DNA of 64,000 nt from Actinomyces culturomici (GCF_900499005.1 NZ_LS991316.1:825812-889811), one strand, 5' to 3'. Positions 25,039-33,934 are shown, counted from the first letter of the stretch. Translations and numbers: made by a program. The notes: generated by a model from the sequence alone, not told the origin.

Positions 25039-26621
25039 GGCTCTCCCTTCCCCTCGTGCTCGTCGGACTGCCCGGCGCCGGGAAGTCGAAGGTCGGGCGC
25101 CTCCTCGCCCGCTCGCTCGGCGTTGACCACGTCGACACCGACGCCCTCATCGAGGCCGAGGCCGGCAAACCGGTCTCCGAGATCTTCGCGAGCGAGGGCG
25201 AGGCGGTCTTCCGCGCCCTCGAGGTGCGCGCCGTCGAGAAGGCGCTCGCGTCCAGGGCCGTCGTGTCCCTCGGCGGGGGAGCGGTGACGAGCGAGCCCGT
25301 TCGCGCGCTCCTGCGCGGCGCCTCCGTCGTCCGCATCGACGTCGACCACGAGGAACTCGTGCGGCGCGTCTCTCGCAAGAGCCATCGACCGCTCCTGCGC
25401 GAGGACCCCGACGGGTCGCTGCGGCGCCTGCGCGCCGAGCGCGAGCCCTACTACGCGGAGGTCGAGTCCGTCCGCATCCACTCCGACGACGGCCCCGCCT
25501 GGGAGGTGGCCGAGCGGATCGCGGCGCTCGTCGATCTGCCGTGGACGCCGATCCGCGTCGAGGGGGCGAAGCCCTACGAGGTCCTCGTCGGACGCGGGAT
25601 CCCCGCCTCCGCGGTGCGCAGCGCCCTGCGTCCCGAGGCGACGAAGGCCCTCATCGTCCACGCGGCGCCCCTCGAGGACGCGGCCCGGGCGCTCGCCGTC
25701 GAACTCGAATCCGTCGGGCTCGAGGTCCGCCTCGCCACCCACCCCGACGGGGAGTCTGCGAAGACCCTCGAGGTCGTGTCGGGCCTGTGGGACCTCGCCG
25801 GCGAGATGCGCCTCGGACGCGCCGACGCCGTCGTCGCGATCGGCGGGGGCGCGACGACCGACATGGCGGGATTCGTCGCCGCCACGTGGTTGCGCGGCCT
25901 CGACCTCGTCACCGTCCCGACGACGCTCCTCGCGATGGTCGACGCGGCCGTCGGCGGCAAGACCGGCATCAACGCGGCCGCCGGGAAGAATCTCATCGGC
26001 TCCTTCCATCCGCCGGTCCGCGTCATCTGCGACCTCGACCGCCTGACGAGCCTCCCGGAGGCCGACTTCCGCGCCGGCATGGGCGAGGTCGTCAAGTGCG
26101 GCTTCATCGCCGACGAGGAGATCCTCCGCATCGTCGAGACCCATGATCCCGCCGAACTCGTCGACCCCGCGTCGCCCGCCGTGAGGGAGCTCGTCGAGCG
26201 GGCGGTCGCCGTCAAGGCGCGCGTCGTGTCCGCCGACCTCGAGGAGTCGGGCCTGCGCGAGATCCTCAACTACGGGCACACACTCGCTCACGCGATCGAG
26301 AAGTGCGAGCACTACACGTGGCGCCACGGCGAGGCCGTCGCCGTGGGCTGCGTCTTCGCCGCGCGGCTCGCGCAGGCGAGAGGACTCCTCGACGAGGCTG
26401 CGGCGGCCCGTCACATCGCCGCCTTCTCGAGGATGGGCCTTCCGACCTCGTACGACGGCGCGCCGCTCGACGATCTGCTCGCCGCGATGCTCTCCGACAA
26501 GAAGGTGCGCGCCGGGCGGCTGCGCTTCGTCCTCCTCGACGGACTCCAGAACCCGAAGACCCACCGCGTGGATCCGGCCGAGCTCGAGGGGCCGGCCCGC
26601 ATGATCGGAGTGCGCGCATGA
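25035..26621 (+). CDS. aroKB: Bifunctional shikimate kinase / 3-dehydroquinate synthase (AroK-AroB fusion)
   Basis: A 528-residue single chain with two shikimate-pathway enzymes. Residues 1 to about 170 are shikimate kinase: P-loop [12 protein letters not shown] (11-22), shikimate-binding DTDALIE, the FRALE motif and SLGGGAV. Residues about 178-528 are dehydroquinate synthase: the NAD-binding [19 protein letters not shown] near 269, [39 protein letters not shown] and HGEAVAVG (metal-binding histidines). AroB makes dehydroquinate and AroK phosphorylates shikimate, steps two and five of the pathway. The fusion resembles one known in Bifidobacterium. It overlaps both neighbouring genes by ATGA. 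Confidence 0.93.
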   Translation: MRLSLPLVLVGLPGAGKSKVGRLLARSLGVDHVDTDALIEAEAGKPVSEIFASEGEAVFRALEVRAVEKALASRAVVSLGGGAVTSEPVRALLRGASVVRIDVDHEELVRRVSRKSHRPLLREDPDGSLRRLRAEREPYYAEVESVRIHSDDGPAWEVAERIAALVDLPWTPIRVEGAKPYEVLVGRGIPASAVRSALRPEATKALIVHAAPLEDAARALAVELESVGLEVRLATHPDGESAKTLEVVSGLWDLAGEMRLGRADAVVAIGGGATTDMAGFVAATWLRGLDLVTVPTTLLAMVDAAVGGKTGINAAAGKNLIGSFHPPVRVICDLDRLTSLPEADFRAGMGEVVKCGFIADEEILRIVETHDPAELVDPASPAVRELVERAVAVKARVVSADLEESGLREILNYGHTLAHAIEKCEHYTWRHGEAVAVGCVFAARLAQARGLLDEAAAARHIAAFSRMGLPTSYDGAPLDDLLAAMLSDKKVRAGRLRFVLLDGLQNPKTHRVDPAELEGPARMIGVRA

Positions 26622-27157
26622 CCGCCCCCGCCCTCGTCCTCCTCGGAGTATCCGGAGCCGGGAAGACGACCATCGGCCGTCTCCTCGCCGAACTCCTCGA
26701 CGCGCCCCTCGCTGAGGCCGACGATCGCGTCGAGGCCGCGGTCGGAGCGAGCGTCGCCGACCTCGTCATCGCCCTCGACCCGAGGCTCCCCGACCTGCGC
26801 AGGAGCGCCGCCGCGGAGGTCCTCGCAGAAGCCGGCGCGATCGCGACGCTCGGCCCGTCCCAGATCGAGGACCCCGACACCGCCGCGCGCCTGCGGGCCG
26901 CGAAGGAGGCGGGAGCCCGCGTCGTCGAACTCGTCGCCGACACCGCAGAAGTCGCCCGGCGCGAGGGGCTCAACCGGCCGCGCTCGGTGGGCCTCGGCGC
27001 CCCACGCGCACTCCTCGCGACGATGATCCGCTCGCTCCACGAGAAGTACGCGGATGTGGCGGATTCGTCAGTGGAGACCGGGGGTCGGGACCCCCGCGAG
27101 ATCGCCGAGGAGATCGCCCGGGAGTGTAGACTTGCGGGCGATTCCCCGAACCCTTGA
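26618..27157 (+). CDS. Degenerate shikimate-kinase-like P-loop protein
   Basis: A 179-residue protein. The P-loop GVSGAGKTT (10-18) and the RPRS-like lid region (EGLNRPRSVG) fit the shikimate/gluconate kinase fold, but the shikimate-binding residues are missing: DTD is replaced by EADD, the FR..E motif by LRRSAAAEV, and the GGG motif by LGPSQ. It therefore probably binds a nucleotide without phosphorylating shikimate. It follows aroKB with an ATGA overlap, so it may be a decayed or repurposed aroK copy. Calling it a second aroK would be an over-annotation. Confidence 0.75.
   Translation: MTAPALVLLGVSGAGKTTIGRLLAELLDAPLAEADDRVEAAVGASVADLVIALDPRLPDLRRSAAAEVLAEAGAIATLGPSQIEDPDTAARLRAAKEAGARVVELVADTAEVARREGLNRPRSVGLGAPRALLATMIRSLHEKYADVADSSVETGGRDPREIAEEIARECRLAGDSPNP
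27127..27132 (+). promoter_or_regulatory. -10 hexamer TAGACT of efp
   Basis: TAGACT lies inside the 3' end of the preceding gene, about 40 bases before the efp GTG, predicting a leader of about 33 bases that contains the weak ribosome binding sequence GAGG. Confidence 0.5.
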
Positions 27158-27172
27158 GATTGAGGTACCCCT

Positions 27173-27736
27173 GTGGCAACGACGAATGATCTGAAGAACG
27201 GCCTCGTCATGGTCATCGACGGACAGCTCTGGCAGGTCGTCGAGTTCCAGCACGTGAAGCCGGGCAAGGGCCCCGCCTTCGTGCGGACGAAGATCAAGAA
27301 CATCCTCTCCGGCAAGACCGTCGACAAGACCTTCAACGCGGGCCTCAAGATCGAGACCGCCACGGTCGACCGCCGCGACATGACGTACCTCTACCAGGAC
27401 GGCTCCGACTACGTCTTCATGGACCAGTCGACCTACGAGCAGATCAACGTGCCCGCCGAGACCGTCGGCGACGCCCGCAACTTCATGGTCGAGAACCAGG
27501 ACGTCATCGTCTCCCAGCACGACGGCACCGTCCTCTTCGTCGAACTCCCCGCGACCGTCGTCCTCGAGATCACGCATACCGAGCCGGGCCTCCAGGGCGA
27601 CCGCTCCTCGGCCGGCACGAAGCCCGCGACCCTCGAGACCGGCTACGAGATCCAGGTCCCGCTCTTCATGGAGGAGGGCACCCGCGTGAAGGTCGACACC
27701 CGCGACGGCTCCTACTCCGGCCGCGTCACCGACTGA
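27173..27736 (+). CDS. efp: Elongation factor P
   Basis: A 187-residue tRNA-shaped factor with three beta domains that rescues ribosomes stalled on proline runs. The peptidyl-transferase loop is [10 protein letters not shown] with tip lysine K32. The PGKGP loop belongs to the type reported in actinobacteria to act without lysine modification; no EpmA-like or deoxyhypusine-like enzyme gene is seen in the window. The C-terminal OB motif [12 protein letters not shown] is intact. The GTG start is supported by the conserved N-terminus [10 protein letters not shown]. The stop overlaps the nusB start (TGATG). Confidence 0.96.
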   Translation: MATTNDLKNGLVMVIDGQLWQVVEFQHVKPGKGPAFVRTKIKNILSGKTVDKTFNAGLKIETATVDRRDMTYLYQDGSDYVFMDQSTYEQINVPAETVGDARNFMVENQDVIVSQHDGTVLFVELPATVVLEITHTEPGLQGDRSSAGTKPATLETGYEIQVPLFMEEGTRVKVDTRDGSYSGRVTD

Positions 27737-28416
27737 TGTCGAAAGCCCATCGTTTCACCTCCCGGACGAAGGCCCGCAAGCGCGCGGCCGACGTCGTCTT
27801 CGAGGCCGACCAGCGCGGCATGGGGCGCAACCCGGAGGTCCTCCGCGACATCCTGCGCCAGCGCCGCGTGATCACGGCCGCGGAGACGCCGCTGCCCGAG
27901 TACTCGATCCGCATCGTCGAGGGCGTCGCCGACAACCTCCGTCGGATCGACGACCTCATCTCGGCGCGGGCGAAGGTCGCGGGCCTCGACCGCATCGCGG
28001 CCGTCGACCTCGCGGTCATGCGCGTCGCCGTGTGGGAGATGCTCGAGAACTCCGAGGACGTCCCGCCGATCATCGCGATCGACGAGGCCATCGCGATCGT
28101 CAAGTCGCTCTCGACCGACGCCGCTCCGAACTTCGTCAACGGCGTCCTCGACGCGATTCGCCGCGCCCTCGAGGCGCCGGCGTGGTCGCGCCGCTCGTCG
28201 ATCGACGAGGCCGGAGCGCAGGCGCCGAAGGACGAGGACGAGGATCTCCCGGTCGACGCGGACGCCGACGACCTCGATGAGGACGAAGCGCCGAAGGACG
28301 TCGAGGAGGCCGACGACGAGTCCGAGGCGGAAACGACCGCCGATTCCCGGAAGGACTCCGAGGAGTTGAGCGCCGAGGAGCTCGAGGAGCTCGACGAGCT
28401 GCTCGGGGAGTACTGA
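27736..28416 (+). CDS. nusB: Transcription antitermination factor NusB with long acidic tail
   Basis: A 226-residue protein. Residues 1 to about 148 are the all-helical NusB domain (RTKARKRAADVVFEADQRG, then ILRQRR, then PNFVNGVLDAI), which binds boxA RNA with S10 and promotes rRNA antitermination. The remaining 75 or so residues are an unusually long Asp/Glu-rich tail ending in EELDELLGEY; typical NusB is about 140-160 residues. The tail could tune RNA binding or be a disordered spacer. The ATG is coupled to efp. Confidence 0.92.
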   Translation: MSKAHRFTSRTKARKRAADVVFEADQRGMGRNPEVLRDILRQRRVITAAETPLPEYSIRIVEGVADNLRRIDDLISARAKVAGLDRIAAVDLAVMRVAVWEMLENSEDVPPIIAIDEAIAIVKSLSTDAAPNFVNGVLDAIRRALEAPAWSRRSSIDEAGAQAPKDEDEDLPVDADADDLDEDEAPKDVEEADDESEAETTADSRKDSEELSAEELEELDELLGEY

Positions 28417-28447
28417 GCGACCCGGACTCCCGATCGATCGAAACGCC

Positions 28448-28480
28448 GGAGGGGCGGCCAGCATCGCTGGCCGCCCCTCC
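28448..28480. terminator. Perfect 15-bp terminator after nusB
   Basis: GGAGGGGCGGCCAGC (28448-28462) pairs exactly with 28466-28480 around a 3-base loop, followed by the T-rich GTTTCGTTCG. It ends the aro-efp-nusB unit and also lies just beyond the convergent GH1 gene. Confidence 0.88.
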
Positions 28481-28498
28481 GTTTCGTTCGAGCGATCC

Positions 28499-29866
28499 TC
28501 AACGATCGGCACCGTTCGACGCGACGACGCGCTTATACCAGCGGGCGCTGTCCTTCGGAGTGCGGACCTGAGTCTCGAAATCGTTGTGGTAGAGGCCGTA
28601 CTTGAGGTCGTATCCGGACGCCCATTCGAAGTCGTCCATCAGCGTCCACACGAAGTAGCCGCGAACGTTCGCGGCGTCCTCGTCGATGGCCGTCTCGAGG
28701 ACGTCGAGGAAGTTCCGCAGGGCGTCGATGCGCCCTTGGTCGTGGAGCGCGGTCTCGAGGTCGGGGAGCCCCGTCTCGAGGAACCCGTTCTCCGTGATGA
28801 GGATCGGGATCTCGACGTGGAAGCGATCGCGGAGGATCCGCAGGTTGACCCGCATGGCCTCGAAGACGATGAGGCTCGTCCCGAAGCCCCCTTCGGACTC
28901 GATGATGACGTCCTGGTAATTGCCTCCGAGGAATTCGGCCTTCTCCTTCGGCGCCTCCTTCACGGAGTCGAAGACCATCGAGTAGCAGTTGAGTCCGTGG
29001 AAGTCGAGGGGCTGACTCATCGTCTCGAGGTCGCCCTCCTCGATGCGCGGGAGGATTCCCTCGGCTCCCAGCTGCTCGAGGTAGTAATCGGAGTATCGGC
29101 CGTTGCACAGGGGCTCGAGGATCATGCCGTACCCGGCGACTTCGACTTCGCGGGTCGCGACGGCGCGGTCGAGCTCGGAGTCGGGATCCTTCGGCTCGTG
29201 ATGCCACATGTCGACGACGATTCCGATGCCCGCGGTCTGGAAGTCGTACGTGCGGAAGAGTCTGACGACCTCGCCGTGGGCGACGAGGAGGTTGTGGAGG
29301 GCCTGGTAGGCGTACTTCCGGTCGGTGAGGCCCGGCGCGAAGAATCCGAAAGCGTTTCCGACGAAGGTCGCGATGGGCTCGTTAAGGGTCGTCCAATACT
29401 TGATGCGCTCTCCGAAGCGATCGAAGAGGACGCGCGCGTACTCGACGAACCAGCCGATGGAATCGCGGTTGCCCCACCCTCCCTTCACCTGGAGCGCGTA
29501 GGGGAGGTCCCAGTGGAACATCGTCGCGACCGGTTCGATGCCCTTCGCCTCGAGTTCGTCGAGGAGCGACTCGTAGAAGGCAAGGCCGGCCTCGTTCACC
29601 CTGCCCGTACCATCGGGGAGAATGCGCGACCATGAGAAGGAGAACCGGTAGGCGTTGACGCCGAGGTCCGCGAGGAGTGCAACGTCCTCCTTGTAGCGGT
29701 GGTAGTGGTCGAGACCGACGAGGGGCGTATAGCCCTTCGATACCTTCCCGGGCATGAGCGAGAAGACGTCCCAGTTCGAGAGGGTCCGGCCCTCGTCGAG
29801 GGCGCCGCCTTCGATTTGCGGTGCGGCGGTCGCGGTGCCCCAGAGGAATCCTTCGGGAAACGGCAT
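28499..29866 (-). CDS. GH1 family beta-glucosidase (6-phospho form not excluded)
   Basis: A 455-residue retaining glycosidase of family GH1. The acid/base glutamate is E163 in TLNEP and the nucleophile is E359 in LITENGF; the N-terminal signature FPEGFLWGTATAAPQIEG is present. It has no signal peptide, so it acts in the cytoplasm on an imported beta-glucoside. Its neighbours are a GH78 rhamnosidase on the same strand and a sugar MFS carrier, so release of glucose from the product of the rhamnosidase is a reasonable job. AAGGAG precedes the ATG. It seems slightly less GC-saturated than the housekeeping genes around it. Confidence 0.92.
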   Translation of the reverse strand: MPFPEGFLWGTATAAPQIEGGALDEGRTLSNWDVFSLMPGKVSKGYTPLVGLDHYHRYKEDVALLADLGVNAYRFSFSWSRILPDGTGRVNEAGLAFYESLLDELEAKGIEPVATMFHWDLPYALQVKGGWGNRDSIGWFVEYARVLFDRFGERIKYWTTLNEPIATFVGNAFGFFAPGLTDRKYAYQALHNLLVAHGEVVRLFRTYDFQTAGIGIVVDMWHHEPKDPDSELDRAVATREVEVAGYGMILEPLCNGRYSDYYLEQLGAEGILPRIEEGDLETMSQPLDFHGLNCYSMVFDSVKEAPKEKAEFLGGNYQDVIIESEGGFGTSLIVFEAMRVNLRILRDRFHVEIPILITENGFLETGLPDLETALHDQGRIDALRNFLDVLETAIDEDAANVRGYFVWTLMDDFEWASGYDLKYGLYHNDFETQVRTPKDSARWYKRVVASNGADR

Positions 29867-29908
29867 GTCGTACTCCTTCGTGTGAATGCTCGTCTATTGA
29901 GGTGCGTT

Positions 29909-29928
29909 CGATCGCGGTATCGCGATCG
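29909..29928. promoter_or_regulatory. Inverted repeat between the GH1 and GH78 genes
   Basis: CGATCGCG-GTAT-CGCGATCG has perfect 8-bp arms with a 4-base centre, about 45 bases upstream of the GH1 start. It could be an operator for a local regulator; a transcribed hairpin is the alternative. Confidence 0.4.
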
Positions 29929-29966
29929 CGATGTTCGCTCGGGCGTCGGCTCGAGCGGACGGTCGA

Positions 29967-32402
29967 TCAGGGGAGGGACACCGCCGTGAGGTCGGCGGGC
30001 GCGTCGCATTGGAGGCGCGTTGCGCCGCCGTCGAGGGCGCGCGCGGACCCATCGGGCAGGGCGATGTCGGCGCGGGCGCCCTCCGGGAGCTCGACGTCGA
30101 GGAGGAAGCGCCCGTCCTCGATTCGCCATCCGCAGAAGACGCGCCCGAGGCGAGTGAGGCGCTCGGTCGACGCCGAGGTGATCCCGGGCGCCGGGACGGG
30201 CGCGATGAGGACCTTCCGATACCCGGCCTCGTCGGCGTCCGGGAACTCGGGGAGTCGCAGGCCGGCGAGGCGCGTGTGGAGGTACGCGGCGACGGCGCCC
30301 TTCGAGTAGTGGTTGAGCGACCCGTGGGTCTCGCCCGATTCATCGAGGCCGTCCCAGCGCTCCCAGATCGTCGTCGCGCCGGCGTCGAGCATCCCGAGCC
30401 ACGAGGGACGTCCCCGGCGCATGAGAAGGCGGTGGGCGACGTCGGCCCGGCCGCCGTCGGCGAGCACGGGCAGGAGCATTCCCGTCGCGAGGAACCCCGT
30501 GTTGAGGCGGTCCCCGGCCTCGTGAACGAGCTGCGCGAGCCGATCGACGAGGGCGGGGCGGGCTCCTTCGGGGACGAGGTCGAAGGCGAGCGCTCGGACG
30601 TAGTGGGCCTGGCGCTCCACGACGAGGCGGGAGCCGTCGACGAGGTATTCGTTCGTCCAGGCGCGCGTCGCGCCCTCGGCGATGCGCGAGTAGCGCGCGG
30701 ACGCCTCTTGGTCGTCGAGGAGACGGGCGGTGGCGGCGGCGATCCGCGCCGAGCGCGCGAGGTACGCGGTCGCGACGATCCCGTTGTCGGCGCTCGCGTC
30801 GGGGGCCGGCGGCACGTCCGGTTCGAGCCATTCGCCGAAGTGGAAGCCCGTGTCCCAGAGGAATTCCTCCCACTCCGCCGCTTCGGGTCGGTGCGCCGCG
30901 CGATCGGGGTGGCGGTGCGAGGCGGCGCAGGCCGCGGCGTAATCGACCCAGCGGCGCATCGCCGGATAGGAGCGGCCGAGCGATCCGAGATCGCCGTAGG
31001 CGCGCCACAGCTCCCAGGGGACGATGGCCGCGGCGTCTCCCCAACCGGCGGAGCCCGCCGAGGCGTCCTCGAAGGCGATGCCCGAGGGCGCGTCGCCTCC
31101 CGGGTTCGGAACGATCGTCGGAATGCGCCCGTCGGCCCACTGATCGGCGGCGAGGTCGGCGAGCCAGCTCTCGGAGAAGGACTCGACGTCGGCGAGGATC
31201 GCGCCGGTCTCGACGAAGATCTGCCAGTCCCCGGTGAAGCCCGAACGCTCGCGCTGCGGGCAGTCGGTGGGAACGCCGCAGGCGTTGTCGCGCAGGCTCC
31301 ATCGCACGACCTCGTGGAGGCGCTCGAGCTCGGGATTCGAGCAGGCGAACTCCCCGGTGCGGGCGAGGTCGGTGTGAACGACGACGGCGCTCACGTCCTC
31401 GGGACCGATCTCGACGGACCCGTCGATCTGGACGTAGCGGAAGCCGTGCGTCGTGGACCGCGGCTCGAAGACCTCGCCCGGTCGGCCAGCGGACACGACC
31501 TCGTCGATCTGGCCGGCGGGGAGGAGGTCGCCGGTCGCGAAGACGAAGGCGCGGAGGTGGTCGGTGGTGACGCATCCGGACGCGTCGAGGGCCTCGCCGT
31601 GAACGAGGCGGAGGCGGGTGCCGGCCGGGCCGAGCGCGCGCAGACGCACCCAACCGTTGATCGCCTGCCCGAAGTCGACGACGGTCGTGCCGGGGCGCGG
31701 CGTCGTGAGGGCGACGGGGGAGAGCTCCTCGATCCGACGGATCGGTGGGGCGAGCGGGGCGACGAGGCGCGCGCGGTTCTCGACGAGGGGGCCGTCGGCG
31801 GGCTCGACGGGCTCCCACCCGGTGCCGCCGCCGGTGAACCAGGCGGGGTCGTACTCGCGCAGATCGACGCGCTCGCCGTCCATGAGGTCGGCCGCGAGGA
31901 TGTGGGAGCGCCGGGTCTCCCAGGAGTGGTCGGTCGCTGCGAGAACTCGACCGTCCTCGGTCGCGAGAGAGGCGAGGACCGCGGTCCGCGCGCCGAAGCC
32001 GTCGGCGCGCCTCTCGAAGCCGTGACGGCCGCGGAACCAGCCGTCCGCAAGGAGCGCGACGAGGACGTTGCGGCCCGGCACGAGGAGATCGGAGACGTCG
32101 TGCGAGACGACCTGGAGTCGCTTGCGGTAGGCGGTGAAGCCCGGCTCGAGCTCCGCGTCGCCGACCCGCGCTCCGTTGAGGAAGAACTCGACGACGCCGT
32201 GGGCGGTGGCGGAGAGAACCGCACGACGAACGTCCGCGCTCACTTCGAAGATCGTGCGCAGCAGGTACGCCGGTCGGGCGCCGGGCGAGGGGATCTCCGG
32301 TTCCGTCGGCGAGATCCACGTCGCGTTCGCGAGGGCTTCGCGGGCGGCGATGTCCTCGGGGGACGCGACGGGGGCTGCGGCGCGGGTCGTCTGAGCGTTC
32401 AT
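29967..32402 (-). CDS. GH78 family alpha-L-rhamnosidase
   Basis: An 811-residue inverting glycosidase. N-terminal beta-sandwich modules (AYLLRTIFEV, FFLNGARVGDAELEPGFTAY) precede the (alpha/alpha)6 barrel, which carries the GH78 signature region VPTDCPQRERSGFTGDWQ and downstream acidic residues (WEEFLWDTGFHFGEWLEPD, GATTIWERWDG). A C-terminal beta-sandwich closes the protein. It has no signal peptide. It removes terminal alpha-L-rhamnose from plant glycosides or saponins. The start at 32402 is chosen over in-frame ATGs at 32423 and 32420 because GAGGA precedes it and the upstream ATGs lie close to the predicted transcription start. Confidence 0.9.
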   Translation of the reverse strand: MNAQTTRAAAPVASPEDIAAREALANATWISPTEPEIPSPGARPAYLLRTIFEVSADVRRAVLSATAHGVVEFFLNGARVGDAELEPGFTAYRKRLQVVSHDVSDLLVPGRNVLVALLADGWFRGRHGFERRADGFGARTAVLASLATEDGRVLAATDHSWETRRSHILAADLMDGERVDLREYDPAWFTGGGTGWEPVEPADGPLVENRARLVAPLAPPIRRIEELSPVALTTPRPGTTVVDFGQAINGWVRLRALGPAGTRLRLVHGEALDASGCVTTDHLRAFVFATGDLLPAGQIDEVVSAGRPGEVFEPRSTTHGFRYVQIDGSVEIGPEDVSAVVVHTDLARTGEFACSNPELERLHEVVRWSLRDNACGVPTDCPQRERSGFTGDWQIFVETGAILADVESFSESWLADLAADQWADGRIPTIVPNPGGDAPSGIAFEDASAGSAGWGDAAAIVPWELWRAYGDLGSLGRSYPAMRRWVDYAAACAASHRHPDRAAHRPEAAEWEEFLWDTGFHFGEWLEPDVPPAPDASADNGIVATAYLARSARIAAATARLLDDQEASARYSRIAEGATRAWTNEYLVDGSRLVVERQAHYVRALAFDLVPEGARPALVDRLAQLVHEAGDRLNTGFLATGMLLPVLADGGRADVAHRLLMRRGRPSWLGMLDAGATTIWERWDGLDESGETHGSLNHYSKGAVAAYLHTRLAGLRLPEFPDADEAGYRKVLIAPVPAPGITSASTERLTRLGRVFCGWRIEDGRFLLDVELPEGARADIALPDGSARALDGGATRLQCDAPADLTAVSLP

Positions 32403-32439
32403 CGTTCGACACTTCCTCATCATCGAGTTCGTGACGCCG

Positions 32440-32469
32440 AGTTAACAACTGGTCGGGAATACTTGTCAA
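32440..32469 (-). promoter_or_regulatory. Promoter of the GH78 gene (minus strand)
   Basis: On the minus strand a perfect TTGACA (32469-32464) is separated by 18 bases from TTAACT (32445-32440). Transcription would begin about 30 bases before the GH78 ATG. The -35 element is interleaved with the -35 of the divergent MFS gene. Confidence 0.6.
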
Positions 32470-32490
32470 GGCGGTCGGCTTAGGTCTACC
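32463..32490 (+). promoter_or_regulatory. Probable promoter of the MFS gene
   Basis: TTGTCA (32463-32468) and TCTACC (32485-32490), 16 bases apart, precede the MFS gene. The -10 is a poor match. TTGTCA overlaps the TTGACA of the opposite promoter in the near-palindrome CTTGTCAAG, so the two promoters compete or are controlled together. Confidence 0.45.
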
Positions 32491-32539
32491 GTGTCGCCAA
32501 CGGGCACGGCAGCGCCCGATGAAGCAAAGGAGCTCGACA

Positions 32540-33850
32540 ATGACTGCTACCGCACAACAACCGCCCCTCGACGAGATCCCCGCGCAGGCAGCGGGCGCCT
32601 CCGAGGAGCGCACGGGGCTCGCGAGCCCCGGAGGCACGATCACGGCCCTCATCGGCGCGGCCTCCATCACCCTGATGTCGGCCCTCCTCTCGGTCGGCAT
32701 CACGACGATGCCGCTCAAGGCGACCGAGATCGACGTCGCGACGTCGACGACGATCCTCGCGGTGGCGAACGCCTGCGCGGGCGCGGTCGCCCTCGTCCTC
32801 AACCCCGTCATGGGCCGCTTCTCCGACCGGACTCTCGGGCGATTCGGACGTCGCCGTCCCTACATCGTCGCGGGCTCGCTCCTCATCGTTCTCGGCGCGT
32901 TCCTCATGCTCCGCGCCTCCAACCTCGCCCTCGTCGCCCTCGCCTGGGCCGTGATGACCGTCGGCCAGATCGCCGCGCAGGCCGGAACCTTCGCCATCGT
33001 CCCCGATCAGTACGATCCCGAACGGCGCGGCGTCGTCTCCGGCATCATCGGCGTGGCCGGATCGGCCGGCGTCATCCTCGGGCTCTTCATCGCGAGCCTC
33101 GTCTCCCCGAACCTCGCGCTCATGATCATGCTGCCCGCGCTCCTCGCGCTCGTCTGCAACCTCGCCCTCGTCGCCGTCGTGAAGGACGAGCCGATCCGCC
33201 CCGAGGACCGCCCCGCCTTCGCCCTGCGCGAAGCCTTCGGCACCTTCTGGGTGAACCCGCGCCAGTACCCCGACTTCGTCTTCGCGCTCGTCTCCCGCTT
33301 CGCCGTCTTCTGGGCGATCGCCGCCGTCAACGCCTACCAGGCGGTCTACCTCATCATGGGGCTCGGCATCCCGCCCGAGCAGATCGCCGGCAAGATGTTC
33401 CTCGTCAACCTCATCTCCGGCGGACTCGCCCTCGCCTTCGCGACCATTCTCGGCAAGGTCTCCGACAAGGTCGGTCGGCGCAAGCTGTTCGTCATCATCG
33501 CCGCCGTCGTCTTCGCCGTCGGGCTCGGGCTCATCGCCCACGCCCACGCGTTCTCCGCATTCGTCGTCGGCGCGGCCGTCATGGGCATCGGCATGGGCAC
33601 CTACCTCGCCGTCGACTTCGCGCTCATCACCCAGGTGCTGCCGGATCCGTCGAATCCGGCGAAGGACCTCGGGATCATGAACCTCGCGAGCGCCCTGCCG
33701 AACATCCTCGTCCCGGCGGTCGCCCCCGCGCTCCTCGCGATCGGAGCCTCCGCGACCTCGCCCTCGAACTTCACGCTCTTCTTCGCCGTCGCGGCCGTCG
33801 CCGGAGCGATCGGCGCGCTCCTCATCATCCCGATCCGCGGCGTCAAGTAG
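32540..33850 (+). CDS. MFS sugar/glycoside transporter
   Basis: A 436-residue major facilitator with about 12 hydrophobic segments. The loop 2-3 signature GRFSDRTLGRFGRRRPYIVAGS and its counterpart GKVSDKVGRRKLF after segment 8 resemble the SLC45/GPH-like sugar carriers commonly found beside bacterial glycosidase genes. It would import the intact rhamnosyl-glycoside by proton symport. ATG 32540 has AAGGAG seven bases upstream; the in-frame ATG at 32519 lacks one. It is divergent from the GH78 gene and ends at a strong terminator. Confidence 0.85.
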   Translation: MTATAQQPPLDEIPAQAAGASEERTGLASPGGTITALIGAASITLMSALLSVGITTMPLKATEIDVATSTTILAVANACAGAVALVLNPVMGRFSDRTLGRFGRRRPYIVAGSLLIVLGAFLMLRASNLALVALAWAVMTVGQIAAQAGTFAIVPDQYDPERRGVVSGIIGVAGSAGVILGLFIASLVSPNLALMIMLPALLALVCNLALVAVVKDEPIRPEDRPAFALREAFGTFWVNPRQYPDFVFALVSRFAVFWAIAAVNAYQAVYLIMGLGIPPEQIAGKMFLVNLISGGLALAFATILGKVSDKVGRRKLFVIIAAVVFAVGLGLIAHAHAFSAFVVGAAVMGIGMGTYLAVDFALITQVLPDPSNPAKDLGIMNLASALPNILVPAVAPALLAIGASATSPSNFTLFFAVAAVAGAIGALLIIPIRGVK

Positions 33851-33887
33851 TCGGATTCGGGCGACCCGAGTCGCTCAGGAGAGACGC

Positions 33888-33926
33888 GAGGGCCGCGCCG
33901 CCGATTCCACCGGCGGCGCGGCCCTC
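33888..33926. terminator. Perfect 15-bp bidirectional terminator
   Basis: GAGGGCCGCGCCGCC (33888-33902) pairs exactly with 33912-33926 around a 9-base loop, between the convergent MFS and TetR genes. Confidence 0.82.
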
Positions 33927-33934
33927 CCGCGTGC

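Noticed and set aside
32463..32485. Possible PafBC-type promoter motif (TTGTC-like box with TA hexamer) upstream of the MFS gene.
   Set aside because: Only the TTGTCA part matches; the remainder of the box and the spacing do not, and a sugar carrier is an unlikely member of that regulon.
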